Assembly (NCBI RefSeq): GCF_016765615.1
Contig: NZ_JAESWA010000023.1
Span: forward strand, 1 to 64,000
Source of the DNA: Clostridium paridis
GTDB taxonomy: Bacteria > Bacillota > Clostridia > Clostridiales > Clostridiaceae
Reading direction: 5' to 3'
Length of the DNA stretch: 64,000 nt
Both the position numbers and the translations under genes were made by a program. Positions 1-7,502 of the stretch are shown one piece after another; positions within the stretch are counted from its first letter, which is position 1; each line of letters starts with the position of its first letter. The notes below the pieces were generated by a model that was not told the origin of the DNA, made no database searches, and saw only the letters and a program-made list of their open reading frames with translations.

Positions 1-112
1 ACAACTATAGATCACAATGGAATTTAAAAAAGATGACTCCTGTTCAATACAGAAATCATCTTCTTAAGTCTGCTATATAGTCTTTTTTAAACTGTCCTTT
101 ACAAAGGGTACA
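1..112 (+). mobile_element. Right end of an IS3-family insertion sequence
   Basis: The window opens inside an IS3-family element. It shows the last codons of OrfB (next entry) followed by a short AT spacer and a terminal repeat ending GGGTACA at about 112; on the other strand this reads TGTACCC, an IS3-type TG terminus. Beyond 112 the sequence switches directly into the right half of the homing-endonuclease terminator hairpin (GATGTCTAGGTTT). Its left half, present in the other copies at 3228, 24511 and 28800, is missing. The element therefore appears to have inserted into that hairpin. The left end and target duplication lie outside the window. Confidence 0.7.
3..80 (+). CDS. IS3-family transposase OrfB, C-terminal end (partial)
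   Basis: Reading frame 3 gives 25 residues ending in TAG at 78-80, with the piece MTPVQYRNHLL near the end. This matches the usual C-terminus of IS3/IS150 OrfB (DDE integrase), where a 'MTPxQYR' block closes the protein. The catalytic core lies upstream of the window, so activity cannot be judged. Confidence 0.7.
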   Translation, partial: NYRSQWNLKKMTPVQYRNHLLKSAI

Positions 113-134
113 TTTTAGAGATGTCTAGGTTTTT

Positions 135-410
135 TTATTTTACTTCCATAAATCCTTGATAAAAATCTAATTTCCTTTCCAGAAATTCATCTAAATATCT
201 TCCATTTCTAGGAGTCAAACTTTTATATTCAGTTATAATCATATCAGTACGAAATCTTTTACTATTAATTATTAAGTAAGGAGATATTAATTCTAATAGT
301 TTTATTGCATCATTGTATTCTTTAATATACGAAAAAGAGTCCATATGTTTGTTTTTATTGTAATTTTTATTTCATTTAATTATTCCAATTCTAAAGTCTT
401 AAATAATTAA
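135..410 (-). pseudogene. 5'-truncated LAGLIDADG homing endonuclease relic
   Basis: This is a second copy of the 3' part of the gene at 3257-3667. The last 65 or so residues align almost residue for residue (shared SPYLIINSK, EYKSLTPRNGRY, ERKLDFYQ, FMEVK). DNA similarity continues to about 410, past the open frame, where stops and indels break it. The N-terminal LAGLIDADG motif is absent, so no nuclease activity is expected. It lies in the same orientation as the intact copy, so the two form direct repeats of roughly 290 bp enclosing the cassette at 523-3183. Confidence 0.75.
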
Positions 411-522
411 AAAAGTTGTTAGAATAGTACATGGAAATAAAATACATTTAGTATATGTTTATACAATTATGTAGTATAATAGGAATTGGTGAAGAATTAT
501 TGTAGTTTTATGGGAGGGAAAA

Positions 523-834
523 ATGAATAAAGAATTTGTACAAGCAGTTCATGAAAAAAAACTAATACTATTAAAGTTTCATTCTAACGAAAAAGGTATA
601 ATTACTAGAACGTGTGTACCTTTTGATTTTGGACCAAGTAAAATTTATAAGGATGGTCAAAATAGATATCATTTTTATGATTTAGATAGTCCGTCTAACA
701 ATCATAATTTATCAATTTTGCCAACTCAGATTATTAATATTGAGGTATTAAGTAAATCATTTGAACCTAGTGATTTTGTAACTTGGAGTAAAATAAATTG
801 GTTTTTAAAAAGGGATTGGGGAAAGTACTCATAG
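523..834 (+). CDS. Stand-alone WYL-like domain protein (103 aa)
   Basis: A small protein starting at an ATG behind a GGGAGGG site. The pattern is a strand with KLILLKFHS, a charged loop, 'RTCVPFDFGPSK', 'RYHFYDLDS' and a final 'LPTQIINIEVL'. This resembles the beta-rich WYL fold, in which 'r.v.P..l', 'y...d' and a closing 'I..ie' strand bind a nucleic-acid or nucleotide ligand. There is no helix-turn-helix, so it would be a ligand sensor rather than a complete regulator. A TATAAT box lies at 475-480, about 43 bp before the start. It precedes the AAA_13 ATPase by about 190 bp on the same strand, and WYL proteins often accompany defence genes. The family call is by pattern only. Confidence 0.5.
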   Translation: MNKEFVQAVHEKKLILLKFHSNEKGIITRTCVPFDFGPSKIYKDGQNRYHFYDLDSPSNNHNLSILPTQIINIEVLSKSFEPSDFVTWSKINWFLKRDWGKYS

Positions 835-1023
835 ATTAAAAGTATAATTTGATTAATATTTTTTTATTAGTTTTGGGCTGGTTCATAAATAAAATTTGAA
901 ATAAAAAATATTTAAAATGTATCATATGTAGGACGAGGAATATATTAATTTAAGCTAATAAGTAATCTAATTATTAAAATTCTTGAATTTATAATGAGAA
1001 TACTAAATTTGGGAGGGTATATA

Positions 1024-3183
1024 GTGAGAGGAGAAAGTTATATAGAAATAAATATAAAAAATTGTAACAATATAAAAGAAGGCTTGATAAAAATTGAGCA
1101 AGATAAATTAAATATAAAATATGCTATGAATGGAACAGGGAAATCTACACTTTCAAAGGCAATTAGAATTAAAAGTGAGCAGAGAAACCTTGATGAATTG
1201 ACACCATTTTCTAAAGAGGGAGTTCCTTTTGTTAAATTGAGTAGAGAAATAAATAAAGTACTAATGTTTGATGATGAATTTGTGAATAATATAGTATTTA
1301 ATGAGAATGAAGTAATAAAGAATTCTTTTGATGTTTTTATTAAGACAGAAGATTATGATATAAGAAGAAAACAGTTAAATGACATGCTTAGAGATTTAAA
1401 AATGCAAGTTGTAGAAAATGATAAAATTGAGGAAATGATAAATGTTTTTTTTGAGGTGTCAAAGAAGATTGTACAAAATAATGATGGTAGATTAAAATCA
1501 AATCCATTTCTTAAGGCAATTACAAGAAAGGAAAATTTGCACAATATACCTCAAAGGTTGGAAAAGTATAAGATTTTCATTCAAAATGATAATTATAATA
1601 TAGAATGGATAGATTGGAAGAATAGGGGATTCAATTTTGATGAAAGACATATATGTCCATTTTGTTCTGAAAAATTACAAAATGATTATAATGAAGAGAA
1701 AGAAGTGTTTACAAAGTCATATGATAAAAATAATACAAGACATATAAAAGATATGCTTAATTATTTTAAGGATATGGAAAAGTATATTAATAAAGATAAG
1801 TATGAAGTATTAGAGAGTTCTTTAAGAACTGTAGAGGATGATGCATCATTAAAGCTTGAATTAGAAACTTTTATAAAAGAACTAAATTATATAAAAAATA
1901 AAATAATTGAAATAAGAGAATTTGACTCATACAAGATTAAGAATGAAGAAATATCAAAATTAGATGAAAAAGTTAAAAAATTTGAAATTAATAAAAGTAT
2001 ATTAAATATTTTTAATAGCGAATATTCATTAGAAATAGTAGACAGTATTAATGAGAAAGTTAAAAATTTAATTGAAAAAATTACAATATTAAAGTCAGAT
2101 GTAGGAAAGCTAAATGGATATATACAAGCTGTGATTAAAAATTCTAAACAAGATATTGATGCATTCTTGGAGTCAGCAGGCATAAATTATGAAATAGTTA
2201 TTTTGGTTAAAGATGAAGGAGATGCGACAACAATATTAAAATATAAAGGCAAAGATAATATTTCTTATGAAGTAGAAAATATAAAAAAACATTTAAGTTG
2301 GGGAGAGAAAAATGCTTTTGCATTAATTCTTTTTATGTATTATTCATTAAGGCAAGAAGCTGAATTAATTATATTAGATGACCCAATTTCATCATTTGAT
2401 AGTAATAAAAAGTATGCTATTATAAATAGGTTATTTAAAAAAACAAATGGTAATAACAATCTAAGTCTATATAACAAAACTGTATTAATGTTAACGCATG
2501 ACTTTGAACCAGTTATTGATTTCATAATTAATCATAAGCCTACTGGAGGATTTGTTAGTGCAAGTTATTTGAAAAATAATTTAGGAATGTTATATGAAAC
2601 TGAAATTATCGATAATTCGGATATACAGCCTGTTATGTCAATGCTAATTAATAATGCTAGAAATAGAGAATTGAATTATGTACATAGGGTTATTTCTTTC
2701 AGGAAATATATTGAATATATGAATTTTGGAGATACTCAAAGCAGTGCATATGATATTCTTTCATCACTAATTCATGGAAAGAAAATACCGGATAGAAAGA
2801 TTGGGATTGATCAATATAAAAGTTTTACAGAAGATGAACTTAGCAATGGATTATCTTATATATACAAATTTATTGAGGATTTTGATTATGAAAGTATTTT
2901 AAAAACGGATTATTCACAAAAGATGTTGGTACATCATTATACAACAGAAGAAAATAATTATCTGAAGTTACAAATTTTTAGACAGTATCTCGAAATATCA
3001 GATATACGTGATAAAATAAATGATGATGTCGTACTAAAGTTTGTCGATAATGTATATCATATAGAAAATGATTATACTTATTGCTTAAATTTTATGAAAT
3101 ATGATATCGTTCCCACATATATCATTAAAAGGATTGATGATTTTATGGAGCTTGAAGTAGTTAAAGTGAGTAAAGAAAGTTGA
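1024..3183 (+). CDS. RloC/PrrC-like AAA_13 ATPase, candidate anticodon nuclease (719 aa)
   Basis: An SMC/Rad50-type ATPase of the AAA_13 class. A Walker A (NGTGKST) lies near residue 37. A CPFC zinc-hook motif follows at about 211, inside a Lys/Glu-rich coiled coil. The ABC signature SWGEKNAFA is near 425 and the Walker B LIILDDPISSFD near 450. After the ATPase core, R560-x3-E564 and H584 (FRKYIE ... SLIHGK) are spaced like the Arg-Glu-His active site of the PrrC/RloC anticodon nucleases, though the Glu-His gap is shorter than I recall for PrrC. RloC proteins couple DNA-damage or restriction sensing to tRNA cleavage and abortive infection. The GTG at 1024 was chosen because GGGAGGG sits just upstream; an ATG at 994 has no such site. 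No restriction-modification genes adjoin it. Very AT-rich, consistent with transfer. Confidence 0.6.
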   Translation: MRGESYIEINIKNCNNIKEGLIKIEQDKLNIKYAMNGTGKSTLSKAIRIKSEQRNLDELTPFSKEGVPFVKLSREINKVLMFDDEFVNNIVFNENEVIKNSFDVFIKTEDYDIRRKQLNDMLRDLKMQVVENDKIEEMINVFFEVSKKIVQNNDGRLKSNPFLKAITRKENLHNIPQRLEKYKIFIQNDNYNIEWIDWKNRGFNFDERHICPFCSEKLQNDYNEEKEVFTKSYDKNNTRHIKDMLNYFKDMEKYINKDKYEVLESSLRTVEDDASLKLELETFIKELNYIKNKIIEIREFDSYKIKNEEISKLDEKVKKFEINKSILNIFNSEYSLEIVDSINEKVKNLIEKITILKSDVGKLNGYIQAVIKNSKQDIDAFLESAGINYEIVILVKDEGDATTILKYKGKDNISYEVENIKKHLSWGEKNAFALILFMYYSLRQEAELIILDDPISSFDSNKKYAIINRLFKKTNGNNNLSLYNKTVLMLTHDFEPVIDFIINHKPTGGFVSASYLKNNLGMLYETEIIDNSDIQPVMSMLINNARNRELNYVHRVISFRKYIEYMNFGDTQSSAYDILSSLIHGKKIPDRKIGIDQYKSFTEDELSNGLSYIYKFIEDFDYESILKTDYSQKMLVHHYTTEENNYLKLQIFRQYLEISDIRDKINDDVVLKFVDNVYHIENDYTYCLNFMKYDIVPTYIIKRIDDFMELEVVKVSKES

Positions 3184-3227
3184 AAATATAGTAAACTTCA
3201 ATATCGATGATTTACAAGTAAAATGAA

Positions 3228-3255
3228 AAAACCTAGGAATTTCTGTCTAGGTTTT
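3228..3255. terminator. Bidirectional terminator, homing-endonuclease type
   Basis: The arms AAAACCTAG and CTAGGTTTT flank a short loop, with a T-tract on the plus side and A-rich sequence on the other. It ends both the AAA_13 gene (+) and the homing-endonuclease gene (-). Related hairpins with CCTAGACA/TGTCTAGG arms occur at 24511 and 28800, and half of one at 115. Confidence 0.75.
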
Positions 3256-3256
3256 T

Positions 3257-3667
3257 TCATTTAACTTCCATAAATCTTTGATAAAAGTCTAATTTCCTTT
3301 CTAGCAATTCCTCTGAATATCTTCCATTTCTAGGAGTCAAACTTTTATATTCATTTATAATCATATCAGCACGAAATTTTTTGCTATTAATTATTAAGTA
3401 AGGAGATATTGATTCTAATAAATTTATTGCATCGTTGTATTTCACAATATACGAAAAAGAGTTTTTATGTTTGGTTTCATTGTAATTTTTCTTCCCTTTA
3501 ATTACTCCAATAGAAGTTACTTGCTTAATCCATTCCAATAGTTCTAATGAAGTAGAGGCAATGGAAACACAAGGGGAAGGGAGCTGATTATTATGGAATT
3601 TAATAAGCATTATGCTTCCTTCACCATCAATTATGCCAGCGATATAGGCTTTTTCAGCTTCAGTCAA
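3257..3667 (-). CDS. LAGLIDADG-type homing endonuclease, free-standing
   Basis: A 136-aa protein with one LAGLIDADG motif close to the N-terminus (AYIAGIIDGEGSI), whose acidic residue binds catalytic metal. One motif implies action as a homodimer. The rest (YNDAINLLESISPYL, EYKSLTPRNGRY) fits small free-standing bacterial members of this family. The start is taken as TTG at 3667, because AGGAG lies eight bases before it; an upstream GTG at 3676 is too close to that site. It is not inside an intron or intein that I can see. Truncated copies at 135-410 and 24538-24611 show that this sequence has spread or been duplicated locally. Confidence 0.75.
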   Translation of the reverse strand: MTEAEKAYIAGIIDGEGSIMLIKFHNNQLPSPCVSIASTSLELLEWIKQVTSIGVIKGKKNYNETKHKNSFSYIVKYNDAINLLESISPYLIINSKKFRADMIINEYKSLTPRNGRYSEELLERKLDFYQRFMEVK

Positions 3668-3893
3668 AAAAATCACTCCTAATTAATAATATGATTATAT
3701 GTTGCCAAAATGGATGATTGGATATTCATTAATTAGAACAATGTTAGCTGAAAGAAAATCATGATTATGCTTTGACATGAATGACCTGAAAAGTAAAAAA
3801 ATTAGATTATGCTGAACAGATTCAAACCTATATTAACCTATCTCAATATATGATAAAATGTATTGATTAGTATTTAGGAAAAGGAGGATTCAA

Positions 3894-4640
3894 ATGCAAA
3901 ATTATAAGATGATGATAGCCTATGATGGTAGAAAATATATGGGGTATAATAAATCCAAAGATAACGCAGAAAAGAGTATTCAAGGTAAGCTAGAAATGAT
4001 ATTATCAAAGCTCTATGACCAAGAGATAGAGGTTATAGGTGCGGTTAATACTGATGCTGGAGTGCATGCTAAGGGGCAAGTTGTTAATTTTATAGCGCCA
4101 GATAATAGATTAAGTGAGAAAGAGATTTTTGATTATATCGAAAAATATTTAACTGATGATATTATTGTTTTATCAGTAGAAACTGTTGATGAAAGATTTC
4201 ATAGTAGATATTTAATGAAGAGTGCCACTTACGAATATCGATTATGGAAGAAAGATGCTCCTAATCGCCCTTTGTTTGAAAGACATTATGTTAACTTAAT
4301 GAATCAAACAATAAATGTAAATAAAAGCAGAGAAGCTGCAAAACACCTTCTAGGTGAACATGATTTCTTAGCTTTTACTACTAATAAGAAAACAAAGAAA
4401 TCAATTAAAAAGCTAATTTCACTTGATGTAAGGGAAACTACAAATGAAATTATTATTACTATGACAGCAAATGGATATTTATTAAATATGGAAAGAGTAA
4501 TAGTAGGTACATTAATTCAAGTGGGACTTGGGCAATTACCTGTAAGCACAATTCAAAAAGCTTTCGAGTCTAAGGATTTGAATGATGTAGGCCATAAAGC
4601 TAGTGCAGATGCGCTTTGTTTATTAAGTGTTCAATACTAG
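3894..4640 (+). CDS. truA: tRNA pseudouridine synthase A family protein
   Basis: 248 aa, the normal length for TruA, which converts U38-U40 of the tRNA anticodon stem to pseudouridine. The N-terminal 'IAYDGRKYMGY' corresponds to the family's 'yDGt.f.Gwq' block. The catalytic aspartate lies in NTDAGVHAKGQV; most TruA proteins have Arg before TDAGVHA and this one has Asn. The C-terminal half has GEHDFLAF and a final NGYLLNMER(V)I(V)G block. That Asn change, and its place outside the usual ribosomal-protein operon, suggest a second, divergent paralogue. It has a strong AAGGAGG site and stands alone. Confidence 0.85.
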   Translation: MQNYKMMIAYDGRKYMGYNKSKDNAEKSIQGKLEMILSKLYDQEIEVIGAVNTDAGVHAKGQVVNFIAPDNRLSEKEIFDYIEKYLTDDIIVLSVETVDERFHSRYLMKSATYEYRLWKKDAPNRPLFERHYVNLMNQTINVNKSREAAKHLLGEHDFLAFTTNKKTKKSIKKLISLDVRETTNEIIITMTANGYLLNMERVIVGTLIQVGLGQLPVSTIQKAFESKDLNDVGHKASADALCLLSVQY

Positions 4641-4687
4641 TACATATATTTTATTTAAGTCTATGTTATATCTGTTAGATGAAACAA

Positions 4688-4774
4688 GGCTGGAGAAAAT
4701 CTAGTAGGATAAAATCCAAGAAAGTCATGAGGGGCTGCTTTCGGACGGATGGGTTCGATACCATAACTCCGCCA
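4688..4774 (+). ncRNA. tmRNA 3'-end-like sequence (possible ssrA fragment or att site)
   Basis: A short stretch between truA and apbE resembles the 3' tRNA-like part of ssrA. TTTCGGACG at 4739-4747 is followed by a T-arm-like GGGTTCGATACC and by CTCCGCCA ending at 4774, as in tmRNA 3' ends (TTTCGGACG..GGGTTC...CTCCACCA). The T-stem has only about four pairs and the 5' tmRNA sequence (GG..TTTCGACAGG type) is absent. A partial 5' partner for the acceptor strand may be GGCTGGAG at 4689-4696. It could be a degenerate ssrA duplicate left by an integrated element, or an unrelated structured RNA. It is followed by a strong terminator. Confidence 0.35.
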
Positions 4775-4785
4775 CTGATATGTAC

Positions 4786-4828
4786 AAAAAAGATGATAAG
4801 GTTCATATCTACCTTATCATCTTTTTCT
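4786..4828. terminator. Bidirectional terminator between truA side and apbE
   Basis: Arms AAAGATGATAAGGT and ACCTTATCATCTTT form a 14-bp perfect stem with an 8-base loop and T-runs on both strands. It ends the plus-strand transcript through 4774 and the minus-strand side approaching from apbE. Confidence 0.85.
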
Positions 4829-4836
4829 TTGGAATA

Positions 4837-5775
4837 TTACATGGTTATTGGATATATTTTTCCTTTAAGATTATCTGTATAGGCTAGTTTCCCATCCACA
4901 GTTATTACAACAGCACCCATGCCATTAATTCTATTAACTCTTTGAATAACTGAAGCAGCATCTAATCCAAACAATTTTGTAGTATATATATCACAGTCTA
5001 GGGATTTATCAGCAATAATAGTTAATGAAGCTATATTGCTTTCTATTGGATAGCCTGTTTTGCTGTCAAATATATGGTGGTATTTAAGTCCATCCTTTTC
5101 AAACACTCTCTCATATATCCCTGAGGTTACAACTGATTGATCTTTTATTTTAATAAGTGCTACCGCATTTCCTCTTGGTAGAAATGGATTTTGTATTCCG
5201 ACTTTCCAGTCACCGCCTTCGGATGGTGATTCTCCAAAAACGAGAACATTACCTCCCATATCTACCATAGCTGAAACAGCCCCATTTTTCTTAAATAATT
5301 CCATAACTTTATCAGCAAAATAGCCCTTAGCTATGGCTCCAAGGTCTATCTCAATGCCTTTTTTTAAGAAATACACGGTCTTTTTTTCATCATCTAGTTG
5401 TATATTCTCGGGTTTTAAAAGTTCTAGCACCTTTTCTATAGATTCTTTTTCTGGTACATGTGCCCCCTCAAAACCTATTCTCCATAATTTTATTAATGGA
5501 CCTATTGCAATATTTAAGTATGTATTTTCACATAGACTATGTTCTTTTCCTATTTTTATCAGCTCATACAGTTCCTCATCTACTTTTTGTGGAGCTGATG
5601 CAGCTGTTTTTTTAAGCATCGCAAGCTGTGAGTCATCACTGTTGGCACTAAAGACTTCTTCATAATGAATCAGCATATCGCAAGCCTTTTCTGCAAGCTT
5701 TTCAGCAGCCTCACCTTTTATATATATATAGATTTTTGTTCCCATAAGATATATTATCTTCGTATACTCATTCAT
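4837..5775 (-). CDS. apbE: FAD:protein FMN transferase (ApbE)
   Basis: 312 aa. ApbE moves FMN from FAD onto a Ser/Thr of a target protein, leaving a covalent phosphoester flavin. Visible family marks are the N-terminal YLMGT, the central DLGAIAKGYFAD, the MGGN loop, TSGIYER and HHIFDSKTGYP. There is no signal peptide or lipobox, so this is a cytoplasmic form, unlike the exported ApbE that serves Rnf/Nqr. It overlaps the 3' end of the lysR gene by 8 bp. The nearby reductase at 7503-9926 carries an ApbE acceptor motif (D-A-L-S-G-A-S), so that protein is the obvious substrate. Confidence 0.92.
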   Translation of the reverse strand: MNEYTKIIYLMGTKIYIYIKGEAAEKLAEKACDMLIHYEEVFSANSDDSQLAMLKKTAASAPQKVDEELYELIKIGKEHSLCENTYLNIAIGPLIKLWRIGFEGAHVPEKESIEKVLELLKPENIQLDDEKKTVYFLKKGIEIDLGAIAKGYFADKVMELFKKNGAVSAMVDMGGNVLVFGESPSEGGDWKVGIQNPFLPRGNAVALIKIKDQSVVTSGIYERVFEKDGLKYHHIFDSKTGYPIESNIASLTIIADKSLDCDIYTTKLFGLDAASVIQRVNRINGMGAVVITVDGKLAYTDNLKGKIYPITM

Positions 5776-6715
5776 TTGGATCTCCTATATTGAAATTATT
5801 TTGACCATGAACTAGAAATGCATCTATAAGGTCTTTATCAACGTCAGTTAGTTTTTTTTCACTGTTATATGCTATAAAATAATCTAAACTCAGCTCATCA
5901 ATTGGAACTTCATATATATTGTATTCAGATGGGCACTCCTTTACATAGATGCTTTCAGGTATAAAAGTTACCCCCAAATTATTCGTTGCAAGGTTGAGTA
6001 TAGTATAGATTTCCGTGCTTTCCATTATGATTTTGGGCTCTACCTTATAAATGCTTAATAACTGATCTATCTGCTTTCTTATAGCAGAACCTTTGGAAGT
6101 TAATATCAGCTTTTGACACAATAGCTTGTTTATGTCGATAGTTCCTTCTGGAATAATGGCTACATCTTTCTGATATAAATCACAGCAGCGAGGAATAATA
6201 GCACGGTATCTGTGTCTGCCCCAAGTAATCGAGTTTAAGTTCGGAGAAATATTTCTTGAATTTTGTCCAAGCCAAAAATCCAATTCACCATTCTGAGTAA
6301 GTTTCTCATTTTTTTCTGGTAAAGCCTCTGAAAGTTCTATTCTACAGTTTGGATGTATATCCAAAAACTTTGGTAAGAAAAGAGGTAAAAGGTAGGTTCC
6401 AAGGCTAGGAAGCACTCCTATTTTTATAACTTTGCTATCTATATCTGACACAGCTGATATTTCCCTAAGCAGCTTTGCATAATTATTTTCTATTGAAGTT
6501 AAATACTGATAATATATCTTCCCCTGCTCGGTTAATCTATATGGCAGATTGCTACGACTTATAAGCTCACAGTTTAACTGACTTTCTACCCTTTTAATAA
6601 CCTGTGTCAAGTAAGGTTGAGAAATATAAAGTGATTTGGCAGCCTTGCTATAATTACTGTACTTTAAAATTGCATCAATATAATACAAAATATCTTGAGA
6701 GTAGTATTTTGACAT
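5768..6715 (-). CDS. LysR-family transcriptional regulator
   Basis: 315 aa. The N-terminal winged helix-turn-helix (YYIDAILKYSNYSKAAKSLYISQPYLTQVIKRVESQLNC, quoted here only by its ends) covers residues 10-60. A two-lobed LysR effector-binding domain begins with VIKIGVLPSLGTYLLP. It is co-transcribed with apbE (8-bp overlap) and diverges from the flavin reductase operon at 6889. A 25-bp palindrome at 6761-6785 is its likely operator, and LysR proteins usually need a small-molecule inducer, here probably the reductase's substrate. Confidence 0.88.
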   Translation of the reverse strand: MSKYYSQDILYYIDAILKYSNYSKAAKSLYISQPYLTQVIKRVESQLNCELISRSNLPYRLTEQGKIYYQYLTSIENNYAKLLREISAVSDIDSKVIKIGVLPSLGTYLLPLFLPKFLDIHPNCRIELSEALPEKNEKLTQNGELDFWLGQNSRNISPNLNSITWGRHRYRAIIPRCCDLYQKDVAIIPEGTIDINKLLCQKLILTSKGSAIRKQIDQLLSIYKVEPKIIMESTEIYTILNLATNNLGVTFIPESIYVKECPSEYNIYEVPIDELSLDYFIAYNSEKKLTDVDKDLIDAFLVHGQNNFNIGDPNE

Positions 6716-6760
6716 TTAATTCACCCTTTTGCGAAATAATTAACTTATTTATTATTGTGT

Positions 6761-6785
6761 TTGATTATAACAAATATGTTATCAA
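6761..6785. promoter_or_regulatory. Palindromic operator candidate for the LysR regulator
   Basis: A 25-bp imperfect palindrome begins TTGAT and ends ATCAA, with an inner ATAAC-6-GTTAT repeat. It lies between the divergent lysR and reductase genes. A TATAAT box at 6809-6814 lacks a good -35 hexamer, so the reductase promoter may need activation from this site, about 48 bp before the inferred start. Confidence 0.55.
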
Positions 6786-6888
6786 GCTTCAATAAAATAA
6801 CTATTAGATATAATATAGTCAACATGTTAAAATTATATCAAACAATTACTAAAATTATGAAAGTTTGAAATATAGAAAGGGGATTACT

Positions 6889-7488
6889 ATGAAGTATTTA
6901 GCAATTGTAGGCACTAACTCAGACGTGTCAACTAATCGTATGCTGCTTCAATTTATGCAAAAGCATTTTTCTAGTGAGGCAGAGATAGAACTATATGAAA
7001 TTAAGGCTTTACCTGCCTTTAATGAACCAGAGGATTCTGATATTCCTGAAAAGGTAGCAGAATTATCTGATAAAATTCTTAAAGCAGATGGCGTAATAAT
7101 AGCAACTCCAGAGTATGATCATGCCATACCTGCAGTTTTAAAGAGTGCTCTTGAATGGATTAGTTACACTAGTCAGGCACTTACTGACAAGCCTGTTTTA
7201 ATAGTGGGTGCTTCTCATGGTACACTTGGTTCTTCCCGTGCACAGGCGCATCTTAGACAAATACTTGATTCACCTGAGCTTGCTGCTAGAATCATGCCAA
7301 GTAGTGAATTCCTTTTAGGAAAATCACAGGGTGCATTTGATAGTGCAGGAAATCTTATCTATTCAGATAAGCTATCAGAGCTTGATGAAATTTTTAGAGA
7401 GTTTCTTCTATTTACAGATATTACATCAAAACTTTTAGCAGAAAAAGTTTTACATAAAAAAGTTAAAAAATTCACTTGGCAAGAGTAG
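6889..7488 (+). CDS. NAD(P)H-dependent FMN reductase-like subunit
   Basis: 199 aa, flavodoxin-like FMN_red fold. 'YLAIVGTNS.....R' gives the phosphate-binding loop, and '[19 protein letters not shown]' with '[13 protein letters not shown]' gives the isoalloxazine-binding loops. The ATG at 6889 follows GAAAGGGG; an upstream TTG at 6865 has no such site. It is about as long as, and clearly similar to, the N-terminal domain of the next gene, so the pair looks like a duplicated domain. The next gene starts 14 bp after this stop. Described NADH:acrylate and NADH:cinnamate reductases (ArdAB/CrdAB type) have the same small-plus-large layout. Confidence 0.85.
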   Translation: MKYLAIVGTNSDVSTNRMLLQFMQKHFSSEAEIELYEIKALPAFNEPEDSDIPEKVAELSDKILKADGVIIATPEYDHAIPAVLKSALEWISYTSQALTDKPVLIVGASHGTLGSSRAQAHLRQILDSPELAARIMPSSEFLLGKSQGAFDSAGNLIYSDKLSELDEIFREFLLFTDITSKLLAEKVLHKKVKKFTWQE

Positions 7489-7502
7489 GAGGATTAATAT
7501 CA

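Noticed and set aside
4690-4790. Cobalamin riboswitch
   Set aside because: CCGCCACTGA and a B12-box-like AGTCATGAGG occur, but in the reverse order of a real cobalamin riboswitch and with no target gene behind.
4679-4882. Open frame of 67 codons over the tmRNA-like stretch
   Set aside because: No ribosome binding site and it runs through a strong terminator hairpin into the 3' end of apbE.
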